The notes under the pieces: model-generated
The model's input: the letters and a program-made list of their open reading frames with translations, nothing else
Databases searched by the model: none
What the model was told of the DNA's origin: nothing
In this document: positions 47,301 through 55,985 of the stretch, piece after piece
Position numbering within the stretch: position 1 is the stretch's first letter
Layout of the letters: every line of letters starts with the position of its first letter
From: Mytilus galloprovincialis
Lineage: Eukaryota > Mollusca > Bivalvia > Mytilida > Mytilidae
DNA length: 64,000 bases
Assembly (NCBI RefSeq): GCF_965363235.1
Contig: NC_134850.1
Span: forward strand, 34,693,102 to 34,757,101
Reading direction: 5' to 3'
Made by a program: the position numbers and the translations under genes

Positions 47301-47588
47301 TTCATTTTACATCCAGTGGCAAACATTTCACAAATAAACATTGGGATTAGTCTATAAATCTAGCAGTTAACCACTGTTTGAAAAACGTAAGATGACAAAA
47401 AAAATGAAAATAAAATTTAAAAAAAACTTATTGAGTAAAGAAAACTGTTACTCACTTTCCCCGTTTCCTGAAAATTTGGAATCCGTAATCGGACCAGTTT
47501 CCTTTGATGGAAAACCTAATCCAGAATGCATTAAAGTTACAAAAAAGAAAAAAAGTCCAACAATTTTAACCGGGTTTAACATGGTCAT
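32056..47588 (-). CDS. ALP: Alkaline phosphatase, ten exons, 570 aa, GPI-anchored type
   Basis: Exons (minus order): 47456-47588, 46556-46776, 42905-43082, 39995-40173, 38775-38882, 37667-37769, 36050-36196, 35459-35650, 33910-34038, 32056-32378. Every intron is GT-AG, phases agree at all nine junctions, and the total is 1713 nt. The enzyme hydrolyses phosphate monoesters at alkaline pH outside the cell. Seen: N-terminal signal peptide (residues ~1-25), FLGDGM with D79 (metal), DSAGTAT with nucleophile S129, H191, R204 (RNW), metal ligands E356, D361, H365, D402 and H403, and ETHGG with H481. The C-terminal hydrophobic run after a Ser/Asn-rich stretch (about 541-570) fits a GPI signal. Length fits metazoan tissue-nonspecific-type enzymes. 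Introns hold many repeats and a duplicated partial exon 2. ATG 47588 was chosen; M3 (47582) is an alternative. A 5' UTR acceptor is likely at 47600/47601. Confidence 0.95.
32541..32665 (+). repeat. Dispersed repeat family P (ALP intron 9)
   Basis: 'aggatgtggtatgattgcc' to 'cagcatagtcggctataaaa'. Confidence 0.85.
32935..33540 (+). pseudogene. Retroelement 3' relic (ALP intron 9)
   Basis: 'gaagataccaaacccttgtt' corresponds to the end of the RT domain seen at 29.6 and 30.7 kb. Family R tail follows at 33280-33540. Opposite orientation to ALP. Confidence 0.65.
33541..33622 (+). repeat. Dispersed repeat family U fragment
   Basis: 'gtgtcaaagagacaacaatc' and 'gccgaagtccaccaatggg', the complement orientation of the copies at 20.1 and 49.3 kb. 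Confidence 0.7.
33910..34038 (-). CDS. ALP: ALP exon 9: YANGPG
   Basis: Residues 421-463 with [14 protein letters not shown]. Acceptor 'gattcatag', donor GTAATA. Confidence 0.9.
34106..34150 (+). repeat. Dispersed repeat family P, head only
   Basis: 'gaggatgtggtatgattgcc' plus 'aatgagacaactctcc', then truncated. ALP intron 8. Confidence 0.8.
34630..34860 (+). repeat. Dispersed repeat family S, diverged
   Basis: 'cttccggaatacctgaaatc' head with a decayed T-rich body. ALP intron 8. Confidence 0.72.
34938..35010 (+). repeat. Dispersed repeat family Q, fragment
   Basis: 'ataagaagatgcagcatgag' and 'gacaactctccatccaac'. ALP intron 8. Confidence 0.7.
35459..35650 (-). CDS. ALP: ALP exon 8: metal ligands IDWAHH and TADHAHT
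   Basis: Residues 357-420. D361 and H365 (GGKIDWAHH) and D402/H403 (TADHAHT) are zinc ligands, followed by [11 protein letters not shown]. Vertebrate enzymes have IDHGHH at the first site; the ligand positions are kept. Confidence 0.95.
35738..35832 (+). repeat. Retroelement 3' tail fragment (family R)
   Basis: 'gatttttgccatttgattac'-type tail, 'tgaattttcctcggtattcg'. ALP intron 7. Confidence 0.75.
36050..36196 (-). CDS. ALP: ALP exon 7: [11 protein letters not shown] and FLLVEG
   Basis: Residues 308-356. GLF....M and [14 protein letters not shown] match the family; E356 in FLLVEG is the Mg ligand. Donor GTATGT, ends phase 1. Confidence 0.94.
36200..37239. other. ALP intron 6, unassigned part
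   Basis: AT-rich with no recognised repeat apart from the short palindrome 'aatctaattagatt' at 36891-36904. Confidence 0.45.
37240..37500 (+). repeat. Family S head fused to family R tail
   Basis: 'gggtgccacatgtgg' (a family S word) runs into 'tgtcatacaaaagagaggtt' and the R tail 'tttgctatttgattagagac'. ALP intron 6. Confidence 0.65.
37667..37769 (-). CDS. ALP: ALP exon 6
   Basis: Residues 274-307, [18 protein letters not shown] then FNKIDP. Acceptor 'acattttag', donor GTAAGT, ends phase 1. Confidence 0.9.
38031..38075 (+). repeat. Truncated retrozyme-like unit fragment
   Basis: 'tgcgcgtctggcgaactaa' and 'aagctggtatctt' match the stem III / cleavage / stem I 3' segment of the hammerhead unit and its next ~25 bases. 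Orientation is plus. The CTGATGA half is missing, so it is not a ribozyme. Confidence 0.6.
38775..38882 (-). CDS. ALP: ALP exon 5: [10 protein letters not shown]
   Basis: Residues 238-273, beginning [18 protein letters not shown], a conserved ALP block. 108 nt, phase 0 at both ends; acceptor 'tctgtatag', donor GTTAGT. Confidence 0.92.
39170..39606. mobile_element. TIR element, 437 bp, with TATT duplication
   Basis: Ends CGTCGCTGGGCTTCTAAAA and its complement, flanked by TATT on both sides (39166-39169, 39607-39610). A second inverted pair lies inside ('catgcttccaaaatg' / 'cattttggaagcaaac'). No transposase. Located in ALP intron 4. Confidence 0.82.
39995..40173 (-). CDS. ALP: ALP exon 4: [12 protein letters not shown] and catalytic Arg
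   Basis: Residues 178-237. Contains H191 and R204 (PYRNW), the phosphate-binding arginine. Donor GTAAGT. Other frames here give shadow ORFs only. Confidence 0.94.
40525..42219. mobile_element. TTAA-flanked MITE carrying a nested insertion
   Basis: TTAA at 40521-40524 and 42220-42223, ends AGGGGCACTAGCT / complement with one change. The two flanking parts match the MITE at 3832-4529 in inverted orientation (for example 'tagacgccat' against 'atggcgtct', and 'cgtataagcgatgtaaaca'). The middle is occupied by 40736-41915. ALP intron 3. Confidence 0.85.
40736..41915. mobile_element. Nested element with ~215-bp direct terminal repeats (TRIM-like)
   Basis: Direct repeats 40736-40947 and 41696-41915 both start CATGCCAAGAAA and end TTTCTTGGCATG. 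Each repeat is thus bounded by TGCC...GGCA with an 11-bp inverted tip, as LTRs are. The ~750-bp interior has no ORF of note and holds an internal duplication ('ggtagaaagaccattcacaa' at about 40955 and 41540). The first bases after the left repeat ('tgggag') could be a primer-binding site, but no convincing polypurine tract was found. It interrupts the TTAA MITE. Confidence 0.65.
42378..42671. mobile_element. Fold-back element, ~40-bp TIRs, 294 bp
   Basis: Left 'agggagctaccatttgattt' and right complement 'agggagcttccatttgattt' continue into 'atgggg' and 'ctaggatgaaa'. The interior is a decayed tandem of 'aaaaaaggcaggac'-type words. ALP intron 3. Confidence 0.82.
42789..42862 (-). repeat. Decayed hammerhead-bearing fragment
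   Basis: The minus strand reads ATGATGA in place of CTGATGA, a mismatched stem II, then GAAACGCATGTC and TGACGT. The layout matches the intact units, but C3 and stem I pairing are lost, so activity is unlikely. It lies 43 bp beyond ALP exon 3's donor. Confidence 0.65.
42905..43082 (-). CDS. ALP: ALP exon 3: nucleophile DSAGTAT
   Basis: Residues 119-177. S129 in [14 protein letters not shown] is the phosphorylated serine. Acceptor 'ttttttgcag', donor GTAAAA, ends phase 1. Confidence 0.95.
43083..43859. other. ALP intron 2, unassigned part
   Basis: No repeat family or exon recognised. Confidence 0.45.
43860..43945 (+). repeat. Dispersed repeat family U fragment
   Basis: 'tacaacaacccaaccaaaaa' and 'gccaaaggccaacaatggg'. 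ALP intron 2. Confidence 0.65.
44028..44170 (+). repeat. Dispersed repeat family P
   Basis: 'agaagatgtggtatgattgt' to 'caacaatgaacaaagccc'. ALP intron 2. Confidence 0.85.
44691..46138. mobile_element. Putative TIR element, 1.45 kb
   Basis: GCACGATACTGGTGT at the left is matched exactly by its complement ACACCAGTATCGTGC at 46124-46138. No transposase ORF and no clear target duplication. The pairing is 15 bp only, so the element call is tentative. Within ALP intron 2. Confidence 0.55.
46556..46776 (-). CDS. ALP: ALP exon 2: VYWRNQA and FLGDGM
   Basis: Residues 45-118. Includes [10 protein letters not shown] (metal-binding D79) and FPHVALSK. Acceptor 'tatatgcag', donor GTCAGC. Its 5' half is duplicated upstream at 46908-46967. 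Confidence 0.94.
46908..46967 (-). pseudogene. Duplicated 5' half of ALP exon 2 (pseudo-exon)
   Basis: Encodes [20 protein letters not shown] after an intact acceptor ('tatatgcag'), then loses homology just before the FLGDGM block and meets a stop in the following sequence. It is part of a ~200-bp tandem duplication (about 46710-46907 and 46910-47107) that includes the upstream intron side ('cctctccgaaatttagct'). Splicing to it would abolish the enzyme. No good donor follows. Confidence 0.88.
47456..47588 (-). CDS. ALP: ALP exon 1: signal peptide
   Basis: Encodes residues 1-44 with the hydrophobic core [17 protein letters not shown]. Donor GTGAGT follows 47456; ends in phase 1. The start is 12 bp inside a segment preceded by 'ttgatcttag', a likely acceptor of a 5' UTR exon. 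Confidence 0.88.
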
Positions 47589-47600
47589 CTTTCCGAATGT

Positions 47601-47927
47601 CTAAGATCAAATAACAAATAATTATCTAGCGTAAGAGGTATTTCACAGCTTTGTAAATAAATATTATCTATCATGTCTATATAAATAATATGGTTAGAAA
47701 CGGAGAAATTTACTTACTGCTCATACCGTGCGCAAACAAAATATTGCGTTTTTTTCGACTAATCGTATGTGCGTAATAGCAGTACAAAATGTAAATTAAA
47801 ACAAAATAATTGAACATTTAAGGAATTTCAACTCTTAAATCAAGTTTACAATTGTTAAATAATCTCATTCGGTTGTCAAATAAGACTGTTACATATATTT
47901 TATGTAACCGAATAAGATAACCTAGTA
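47601..47927. other. ALP upstream region
   Basis: Probably 5' UTR intron or promoter. No TATA element or other promoter motif stands out in this AT-rich sequence. Confidence 0.35.
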
Positions 47928-48365
47928 GGAGTGCATTTCTTTCTAACACAAACGATGCAAACGGCTAAGCGCACATGTTTTGATCATTTCTTTCTAACAC
48001 AAACGACGCAAACGGCTAAGCGCGCACATGTTTTGATCATTTCTTTCAAACTTACGTTTGCTAAGTTTACATAAACTTTGACAAACTATGCACACGCTAA
48101 AAATGTGTCTGCAGTTTGTCGTTTTTCGTTTGTTAGTACAAATGCTACATCTGTTTCTAAATTCAACCTGATTAAACGAAGTATTTGTTTCTACGTTTGT
48201 AAAAATTCTGTTTACCAAGAACATGTGCATGCATTATTGAAGGTTCAAACAGGTTCAGTAAAGGCTTATTAAACGATGTATTTGTTTCTACTTTTGTAGC
48301 GTTTAGAAAACAACAACAAACGCGACACAACGATTACAAAATTTTGGTTAGAAAGAAATGCGCCC
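47928..48365. mobile_element. MITE, 438 bp, with CTAGTA target duplication
   Basis: TIRs GGAGTGCATTTCTTTCTAAC and complement GGGCGCATTTCTTTCTAACC, flanked by CTAGTA at 47922-47927 and 48366-48371. The left end contains a ~50-bp tandem duplication ('acacaaacga(t/c)gcaaacgg', 47943 and 47997). No transposase. Confidence 0.83.
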
Positions 48366-48371
48366 CTAGTA

Positions 48372-49172
48372 AAATGTATGCTCAAAAAAATAACACTTAT
48401 TATTTCGTTCGTCAGAAGCACTTTTTTGGTTAAACGCAAGCGTTGGAAAATAAATGAAAAGAATACCTATTTAGGCTTAATCTTTGGTCCCTAGAATTAC
48501 AATCTTTTATAAAATCAACAACATTATTTACATTATATTCGAATTCATGATTCTAAAAGGGTCTTTATTATACTTCATGATAAACTGCACCATTCTAGAT
48601 ATGTTGTTGTTTCGCTTCCTCGTTTTAAAAAAAAATCTTGCATAACATTTTCTATGTATTGTGTGTTTAGCGTCGCGAAGCGAATATTTCATGCAAATTC
48701 AGGACAAGAACAAATAATCCAATACCTCAAATAAAATAATTCAATTAGAGAATTTTCACTGACACTGACAAAAAAGAATTAGTGGAAAGAAGTCAATTAC
48801 AGTTTTTTAAATTAACTTTATCGTGTAGAAAGCTAGAATTCTTTTAACAAGGAGTATCTTTTTTAATAGTTTGATAGATGTTTGCTCATCGTCCAGCGGT
48901 GAATATTTCATACAGAGGTTGTCCGGGTTGAAAAATCAGGTAACTCTGGACTGTGTGTCTGCTTCTTGAAAATGAGGATATGAGACATAAATTTTGCATT
49001 ACAACAGGCCACCTACTAGAGTGACACTCTCTACACGAGGCATGGAATTGAACATCCAAATTCTGACAGAAAGTAGCTGTGTACTTGTACATCCGTACAT
49101 GATTTAATGTCAAAAATTTAATCGGACGGTTAATTCCTCTTTCATAATTTATTTACTATTGGACGCCAGACA
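48372..49172. other. Unassigned stretch
   Basis: The 75-codon minus ORF at 48886-49113 may belong to a dispersed repeat, but I cannot assign it. Confidence 0.35.
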
Positions 49173-49462
49173 TTGTTTAACCCCGCCGCATTTTTGCGCC
49201 TGTCCCAAGTCAGGAGCCTCTGGCCTTTGTTAGTCTTGTATTATTTTAATTTTAGTTTCTTGTGTACAATTTGGAAATTAGTATGGCGTACATTATCACT
49301 GAACTAGTATATATTTGTTTAGAGGCCAGTTGAAGGACGCCTCCGGGTGCGGGAATTTCTCGCTACATTGAAGACCTGTTGATGACCTTCTGCTGTTGTT
49401 TTTTTTCTATGGTCGGGTTGTTGTCTCTTTGGCACATTCCCCATTTCCATTCTCAATTTTAT
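49173..49462 (-). repeat. Dispersed repeat family U, long copy
   Basis: Longest copy here: 'cccaagtcaggagcctctgg', 'ggcgtacattatcactgaac', 'aaggacgcctccgggtgcgg', 'ggtcgggttgttgtctcttt'. A 12-bp G run follows at 49498-49511. Confidence 0.75.
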
Positions 49463-49511
49463 ATAACTTTCACCATTTGATAATCAAATAACGGTTTGGG
49501 GGGGGGGGGGG

Positions 49512-50220
49512 ATCTCCAGATTTGATAATCATATGTTAAGATGCGTCTGCGCTTTAGTATCACACATCGGAAAACATTAAAGAATTTCAAAATATGACAA
49601 ATAGTTTAAAAATACCATTTTTGAAATCTTATAAGATTCTTGTATTTTTTTCAAAGTTCTTGCAAGAAAAAAATGTCGTTGGCAAGTGTATGAAAAACCG
49701 GGAGGAACATGTTCTTGATAAATTTGCAATGGCTTATATTTAAAATAACAAGGATACTGATATAGCATTATTTTAGTCGGCTCATTCAGTTCTGTCTATG
49801 TTAATGTATAGTAAGTAGTCTCTTTAAAAGCTTGTTATTTTGAAACAGAATGATGAACATCATTTAATAGCTATATGTGCTAAAAGTTACCATGCTATTA
49901 ACTTTCTGTTTAATTTTCTAACCTTAAAATTTCAATCACATTTTGTTTCTATGCCTAATTATTTCAAAAAGCAGTTTCAAGTAGATCCTCACTATGTTAT
50001 TAACCCTAACGTATGGGAGTGACGGTATATCTGTAGACACACAACCGATCGATGTCATATTGAAGGATATTGATGAAGGTCAACAACCGCAAGAATGAAA
50101 AATCAGGTCAGAATTTACAAGAACTGATATACGATATATAATACGATATCAGTTAAGTTTCCTAATACTTACATGCTTCAAACCAAATCTCTCTCTCTAT
50201 ATATATATATATATTAAAAA
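49512..50220. other. Unassigned stretch
   Basis: Short ORFs without domains; (CT)n(AT)n microsatellite at 50191-50215. Confidence 0.4.
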
Positions 50221-50465
50221 TAATAAGAACATGTGGTATGGTTGCCAATGAGGCAACTCTCCACATCTCCACAAGAGACCAAATAACACAGAAATTAACG
50301 CCTACAGGTCACCGTACTTCAACAATGAGCAAAGCCCATATTGTATAGTCAACTATAAAAGGCCCCGAAATGACAATGTAAAACAATTCAAACGAGAGAA
50401 CTAACGGCCTAATTTATGTAGAAAAATTAACGAAAAACAAACCGATATGTCGCTAATCGAGACTT
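50221..50465 (+). repeat. Dispersed repeat family P, long copy
   Basis: 'aagaacatgtggtatggttg' through 'aacggcctaatttatgtag' to 'acgaaaaacaaaccg'. Confidence 0.87.
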
Positions 50466-50541
50466 ACTATACAATTGAATGGCTACAATTGTTCTTGTTC
50501 TAATATACCATACATTGTGTTTCATTATTTTGTAAATTTAC

Positions 50542-50730
50542 CAGGCCGTTAGTTTTCTCGTTTGAATTGTTTTATATTTGTCATTTTTTCGGCTATGTAT
50601 AGGTGACTATATGCGGTGTGGGTTTTACTCATTGTTTGAGGCAATACGGTGAGCTATAGTTTTTTATTTTCTGTTTCATTTAGTCTTTTGTGGAGAGTTG
50701 CTTCAATTTAACTGATACCACATCTTCTTC
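50542..50730 (-). repeat. Dispersed repeat family P
   Basis: 'aggccgttagttttctcgtt' to 'accacatcttcttc'. It forms an inverted pair with 50221-50465, 77 bp apart. Confidence 0.85.
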
Positions 50731-50772
50731 ATTTGCAATCTTGAGTAAACTTGACTGTGGTTAATTGGTAAA

Positions 50773-51609
50773 CATACTTGACACGTTAAAAAATTGAAAT
50801 TGTTTCAAAATGTTTGTGCTCATCTATTTATCTGACAAAAGGACGAAAAAACTTTGGAATTAACATCTACATTAGGAGAAATAGCTCTAAAAATGAAAAT
50901 AAAATTATTCATAATGGGTAACAAATGTGAAGTATATGTTCATAGATAATGATTAAGTTTAAAAGGATACCGAGGAATTCACACTTTATGATATGATTAA
51001 ATGTAATCTTTTTGTTTATAAAGTATATTCATTATTGCAAATTCTAAATGAAAATAAACTGATCATTACATGACCCAAAAATACCGGTCCCTAAAGTATA
51101 TATAAGTTTAAAGTTATAAATTTTTTCTTCGTTTTATAGATAACATGTCATTTTGACTGAATTGATTAATGTGGTACATGTCATATTGAAATCATACTTG
51201 ACTACTGGCCATGTTGAAAACTCAAAATCGATATTGTTTCAAAATGTTCATGTTTATCTATTAATCTGACAAAAGGACGAAAAAACCTTGGAAATAACAT
51301 CTGCATTAGGAGAAATGGCTCTAAAAATTAAAGTAAAATTATTCATAATGGGTAACAAATGTGAAGTATATGTTAATAGATACTGATAAAGTTTAAAAGG
51401 ATACCGAGGAATTCACACTTTATGATATTATAAAATGTAATCTTTTTGTTTATAAAGTATATTCATTATTGCAAATTCTACATGAAAATTACCTGATCAT
51501 TACATGACCCTAAAGTATATATAAGTTTAAAGTTATAAATTTCTTCTTCGTTATATAGATAAAATGTCATTTTGACTAGTGCGCAATTGATTAATGTGGT
51601 ACATGTCAT
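50773..51609. repeat. Tandem duplication, 2 x ~420 bp
   Basis: 'catacttg' at 50773 and 51193 starts two copies that share 'tctgacaaaaggacgaaaaa', 'gggtaacaaatgtgaagtat' and 'ggataccgaggaattcacac'. Both end 'gtggtacatgtcat'. Divergence is modest; no coding frame. Confidence 0.92.
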
Positions 51610-52100
51610 TGAAAGTAAGAGAAGAGAAACGCTACGTTAAGTAAAAGTAGAAAAGAAAATGAAAAAATAAGGAAGAACAAATGACAGCCCTTAACCACTG
51701 TTCGTAAAACTCTAGATTCAGCATCACGAACACCGCTAAAACAGCCGGGATGAACTTTGATGCTCAATAAACTAGTAAGCTATCCGTCCCCGTTATGGTA
51801 TCATCCGCCATTAAAAAAAATAATGAGTTCTATTCAGTCTTGATTGGACATCATAAGGTCTGCTGATTGGTAAATATATCGTGCCTAATCTTTGATCATC
51901 AATCTCATAAATCATTGGTCCTGTCAATTAGCAAACCCTATCGTTTGTAAAAGCTTTGTAGGTTTGAAGTGCATCAATATTTATAGTCAATGACAAACAT
52001 TGTTAGGGGAGGGTTGTTGCATTTGTATGTCCCTTTCCCGCTTTCAGCGGTTGTTATTAGATCATGTTTGTCATATTGGTTATATTTGTTTTATAAATTA
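51610..52100. other. Unassigned stretch
   Basis: No exon or recurring repeat recognised. Confidence 0.4.
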
Positions 52101-52200
52101 GGCCGTTAGTTTTCTCAATTGAATTGTTTTATATTTATCATATCGGGTCTTTTTGTAGAAGACTATACGTGGGTCTTTCTCAATGTTTTTGTTGTTGTCA
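52101..52200 (-). repeat. Dispersed repeat family P, fragment
   Basis: 'aggccgttagttttctcaat', 'gggtctttctcaatg'; the rest is lost. Confidence 0.7.
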
Positions 52201-52351
52201 TATTGTTACTTATTTTTAGCATTTTTATTAGATTGTAAAAGCCTTGACCATGTACACATTTTAGTATTCATCTGTACCTTCCCGTTTTCAAAATTTCAAA
52301 TGTGCTCAAGGTCTCGATCAAGTCGACGCTTTTCACGTCACACAAAACTAC

Positions 52352-52735
52352 AAGAAAGAATCATTCAATTCTTGTAAGCTTAATGTAAGTAATATACATC
52401 TAAGAGTTCAAATGATGTTTATCCTATGTGTTATTATTGATACTTTATGTAGCCAAAATATATAATTCACATATAAGCCATTTATAAGTATTGTTTGTAT
52501 TACTGATAGGCTTGGTCAAAAGTCAATTAACTCTTCGGATATGGCCAAAGTTCAATCATAACAAATATGTATAGTTGATATCTATTATCTGTAATAGACC
52601 ATGGACATGTAGCCTTTTCAATAAATTATCCTTTATCCTTAAGGTCAAAGAAGCTTGACAACAGATGTATTTTATATACTTAAAATTCACAGACAATTTG
52701 ACAAGGAATCAGATATAGATGTTCCTTAAGCTTGA
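52352..52735 (+). repeat. Long inverted repeat, left arm
   Basis: Pairs with 54640-55048. Shared words include 'cattcaattcttgtaag', 'acatctaagag', 'tttataagtattgtttgt', 'atggccaaagttcaat' and 'ggtcaaagaa(g/a)cttgac'. The arms are diverged and separated by 1.9 kb. Confidence 0.88.
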
Positions 52736-53371
52736 TATATAAATACTTGCGTTAAGAATATGAAAGTGTACATGTACTAATACATTAAACTGTAGACCGT
52801 ATAAGTTCTCATTGGAAAACTTGTAATGCATAATTCATTTTCCGTTATTGAATGACAAAAATGACAAGATACCAATATATTATGTAATGCACCAATTGAC
52901 ATTTGAATGTGTCTTCTTGGGATGAGAAATACAACTCTGACTGTTTAAGGAAATTGAATAAAAATTACTCAATTACTTGATGTGTTAGATTAAGCCAACA
53001 GCGACAAATCAATGCAGTTTGTGTGCACAAATTGCATTGTGACTTCGTCATTTTCATTTTGGTCACTTAGGCATACCACACTTAACAACAACTCTCTGGG
53101 GTCCGTAGTTGGCCTGTTAAACGGCAATTGCTTGTCACTATCCAGAAAAACCTTCATTTTCCATATATCACGTCATTTTTTTTTATGAAGTCTTACCTTG
53201 CAGAACTTATCTGTTTTTATTAAAGTTTATGTGTGAGCGTTCTGCTTTGTTTCATAAATACGAATAGCCAACGTTAATACAAGACCCTTGTCTTGGGAGG
53301 GATAAATCACATCATTCTGATTCAATGAAAATTTCTCTGAATCAGACATTATCACGATGTCATATCTCTTG
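52736..53371. other. Unassigned part of inverted-repeat loop
   Basis: No exon or repeat family recognised. Confidence 0.4.
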
Positions 53372-53527
53372 TGGAGCATGATCTGCTTACCTTTCCGGAG
53401 CACCTGAGATCACCCCTAGTTTTTGGTAGGGTTCGTGTTGTTTATTCTTTAGTTTTCTATGTTGTGTCTTGTGTACTATTGTTTGTCTGTTTGTCCTTTT
53501 CATTTTTAGCCATGGCGTTGTCAGTTG
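53372..53527 (+). repeat. Dispersed repeat family S
   Basis: Well-kept copy: 'cctttccggagcacctgaga' to 'tagccatggcgttgtcagt'. Confidence 0.85.
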
Positions 53528-53741
53528 TCTCTTTTTCTTGATCGACCAAATATTGGTAACGTTAGCAAGACGTTTTTTTTTCAACATACAACTGACATTC
53601 TCAAGGGAACAAACTGGTTTTTTCCTACAGGTTCTTCTTAGGAAGAATGAACAGAATATAACATCAATTTGATTGAAATACAGAACCTGCGTTCAAGCTT
53701 TGCTTACAAGGATCTGAAAACGCTCGATTCTACTGTTCCTC

Positions 53742-54035
53742 TCAAATGTGACCTACCGAATTAGACTTATCAACCAGATGTGTACTTACATGAGCATCAC
53801 AACATGTGCCACATGTGGTGGATGAGAAGCTTACCCATCCGGAGCACCTGAAATCACCTCCGGTTTTTGGTGGGTTACAAATTGCTTAGTCTTAATTTTC
53901 TAAGATGTGTTTTGTTTAACGTTGTTTGTCTTTTAGGTCCTTTTCTGTTTTTTTGCCATAGCATTGTCCGACTTGGTTTGTTTTTTATTTATGAGTTTGA
54001 ATATCCTTTGTGGTATCTTTCGCCTCTCTTTTATA
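53742..54035 (+). repeat. Dispersed repeat family S, long diverged copy
   Basis: 'cgaattagacttatcaacc', 'catccggagcacctgaaatc', 'tggtatctttcgcctctctt'. Followed directly by a family Q copy. Confidence 0.82.
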
Positions 54036-54047
54036 AGTTATAATATA

Positions 54048-54245
54048 GATATAAGAAGATGTGGTATGAGTGTCATTGAGATAAATCTTCATCCAAATCA
54101 CAATTTGTAAAAAGTAAACCATGATAGGTCAATGTACGGCCTTTTACCACCGAGCATTGGTTCACATCGAACAGCAAACTATGAAGGGCACCAAAATGAA
54201 CTTATTCGTGTCACAGGAAGTCTTTTATTATTGAAAAACTAACCA
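54048..54245 (+). repeat. Dispersed repeat family Q
   Basis: 'ataagaagatgtggtatgag' to 'ggttcacatcgaacagcaaa' and on to 54245. Confidence 0.85.
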
Positions 54246-54639
54246 CTGAAAGTTAAGGTTATAGGTCAAAATGTATATATACTTTCTTCAATTTATTGTC
54301 ATTAAATTCATTAACGGTGTCAATTTTACTGCACAAGATCTGCAATTCGACAATTATTAATGTCTTCTTAGTGGTGCCGACGAAAATTCTTTAAAATACA
54401 ATAGCTGATACAAACGAATTGATCAAACCAACAAAGAAAATGATGACTACTGCACATCGCAGTTGATCTAACAATCTTACAAAGGAAAAAGTCAAATATA
54501 ACTAAAATACCAAATTCTGAGGAATTTAAAAAAGAAAGAATTGTGCATTATATGTTTTAAAATGCGAACTTAAGTTATGCAGTTTAATATATTAGTACAT
54601 GTACACTTTCATAATCTTAACGGAAGTGACTTATAGTAT

Positions 54640-55048
54640 ATCCAGATGTCTACATATTTTGTCAGCGGTCTATATCTGATTCCCTTGTCACGTTGCTTGA
54701 TGTCTGTGAATTTAAAGTATAAAAAATACTTCTGTGGTCAAGTTTCTTTGACCTTCACGACGAAGAACAATTTATGAATAGGCGATATGCCCAAGGTCTA
54801 TAGATAGCAGATATCATCTACCAGTAAATATATTTGTTATAATTGAACTTTGGCCATACGCTAAAGAGCTATTTGTCACTTTTGATCGTGAATATCAATA
54901 ACACAAACAATACTTATAAATAGCTTATATATATGAATAATATATTTTGTCTACATCCAGTAGCAATAACACATATATAGGACAACATCGTTTCAATTCT
55001 TAGATGTGTATTACTTGCATTAAACTTACAAGAATTGAATCTTAGGCA
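54640..55048 (-). repeat. Long inverted repeat, right arm
   Basis: Reverse-complement partner of 52352-52735; see that entry for shared words. Confidence 0.88.
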
Positions 55049-55075
55049 AATTGTACCGCAATTACTAGTATATGC

Positions 55076-55262
55076 AACCGTACGGTCTTCGACATTGACA
55101 AAAACCGACACCGTATAGTCTGCTACAAACAGCCCCTTTATGAAAAATATAAAACAATTCATTTGATAAAATAACGGCCTAATTAAACAAAAAACAATTC
55201 GAGAAAAACAAACATATGACAACAACTGCTGAAGTACAGGCTCCTGATTTGGATAAGGACAT
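55076..55262 (+). repeat. Dispersed repeat family P, 5'-truncated
   Basis: Begins at the 'accgtacggtcttcgacatt' block and keeps 'acggcctaattaaac' and 'tacaggctcctgatttgg'. A 147-codon minus ORF overlaps this repeat and the inverted-repeat arm. Confidence 0.8.
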
Positions 55263-55577
55263 ACAGACTTGCTGAAAGACAAAAGATGTTGTGAACATTG
55301 CGTACAGATTTTTATCTCGGTTTTAATGCTGCATATATTTCTTGTATGAAATGGCAATTAGTACACAAGACAGAACTGTCATCTTTATTTTTTTATTCAA
55401 ACATACAATTGTATAAAGTATACATGTTCAAAAATTACATAGTCTGAAGTGAGGATACTACTTTGAGATTCAAAATTACAGTAATAGAGGTAACCAACTC
55501 ATTTTAATCCAAAGTTTGTTAATTGTTTTCGTTTTCTGGGTTCGGGTTCCTATATATTCTAAGCAAGATTAAGTGTG

Positions 55578-55645
55578 TATCTGCTCTTTGGTCGGGTTGT
55601 TGTCTCTTTGACATATTCCTCATGTCCGTTCTCAATTCAATTGGG
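55578..55645 (-). repeat. Dispersed repeat family U fragment
   Basis: 'tctgctctttggtcgggttg' and 'gtctctttgacatattcc'. Confidence 0.7.
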
Positions 55646-55985
55646 AATATAAGAATAGTTTATAAATTATTTCATTGCACAATTTTGTGAGCATCATGAT
55701 TGATATTAATGTGAATGTCATGTTGTCCATCACTGGTTCTTATTTGGAATAATGAATATCGAATATGCTTTATTTGAATAAGTTTCGCTTAACGCTCTTA
55801 CGATTTTTATTACTGGCATATCCTACAAAGCCAAAAATATCAAAGAACTGAGAGAAATATAAAATTAGCTATCTCTTTGACCTGAATTAACAGTGACATC
55901 GGACGTTAAACAGACATTCATTCATTTATCTGTCCAATCATCAATGACATGGAACTATGTTAATGATAGTTTGAAATGATATTAT

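Noticed and set aside
47392-47604. 70-codon plus ORF
   Set aside because: Antisense shadow of ALP exon 1.
54914-55357. 147-codon minus ORF
   Set aside because: It runs through an inverted-repeat arm and a family P copy; composition follows those repeats.
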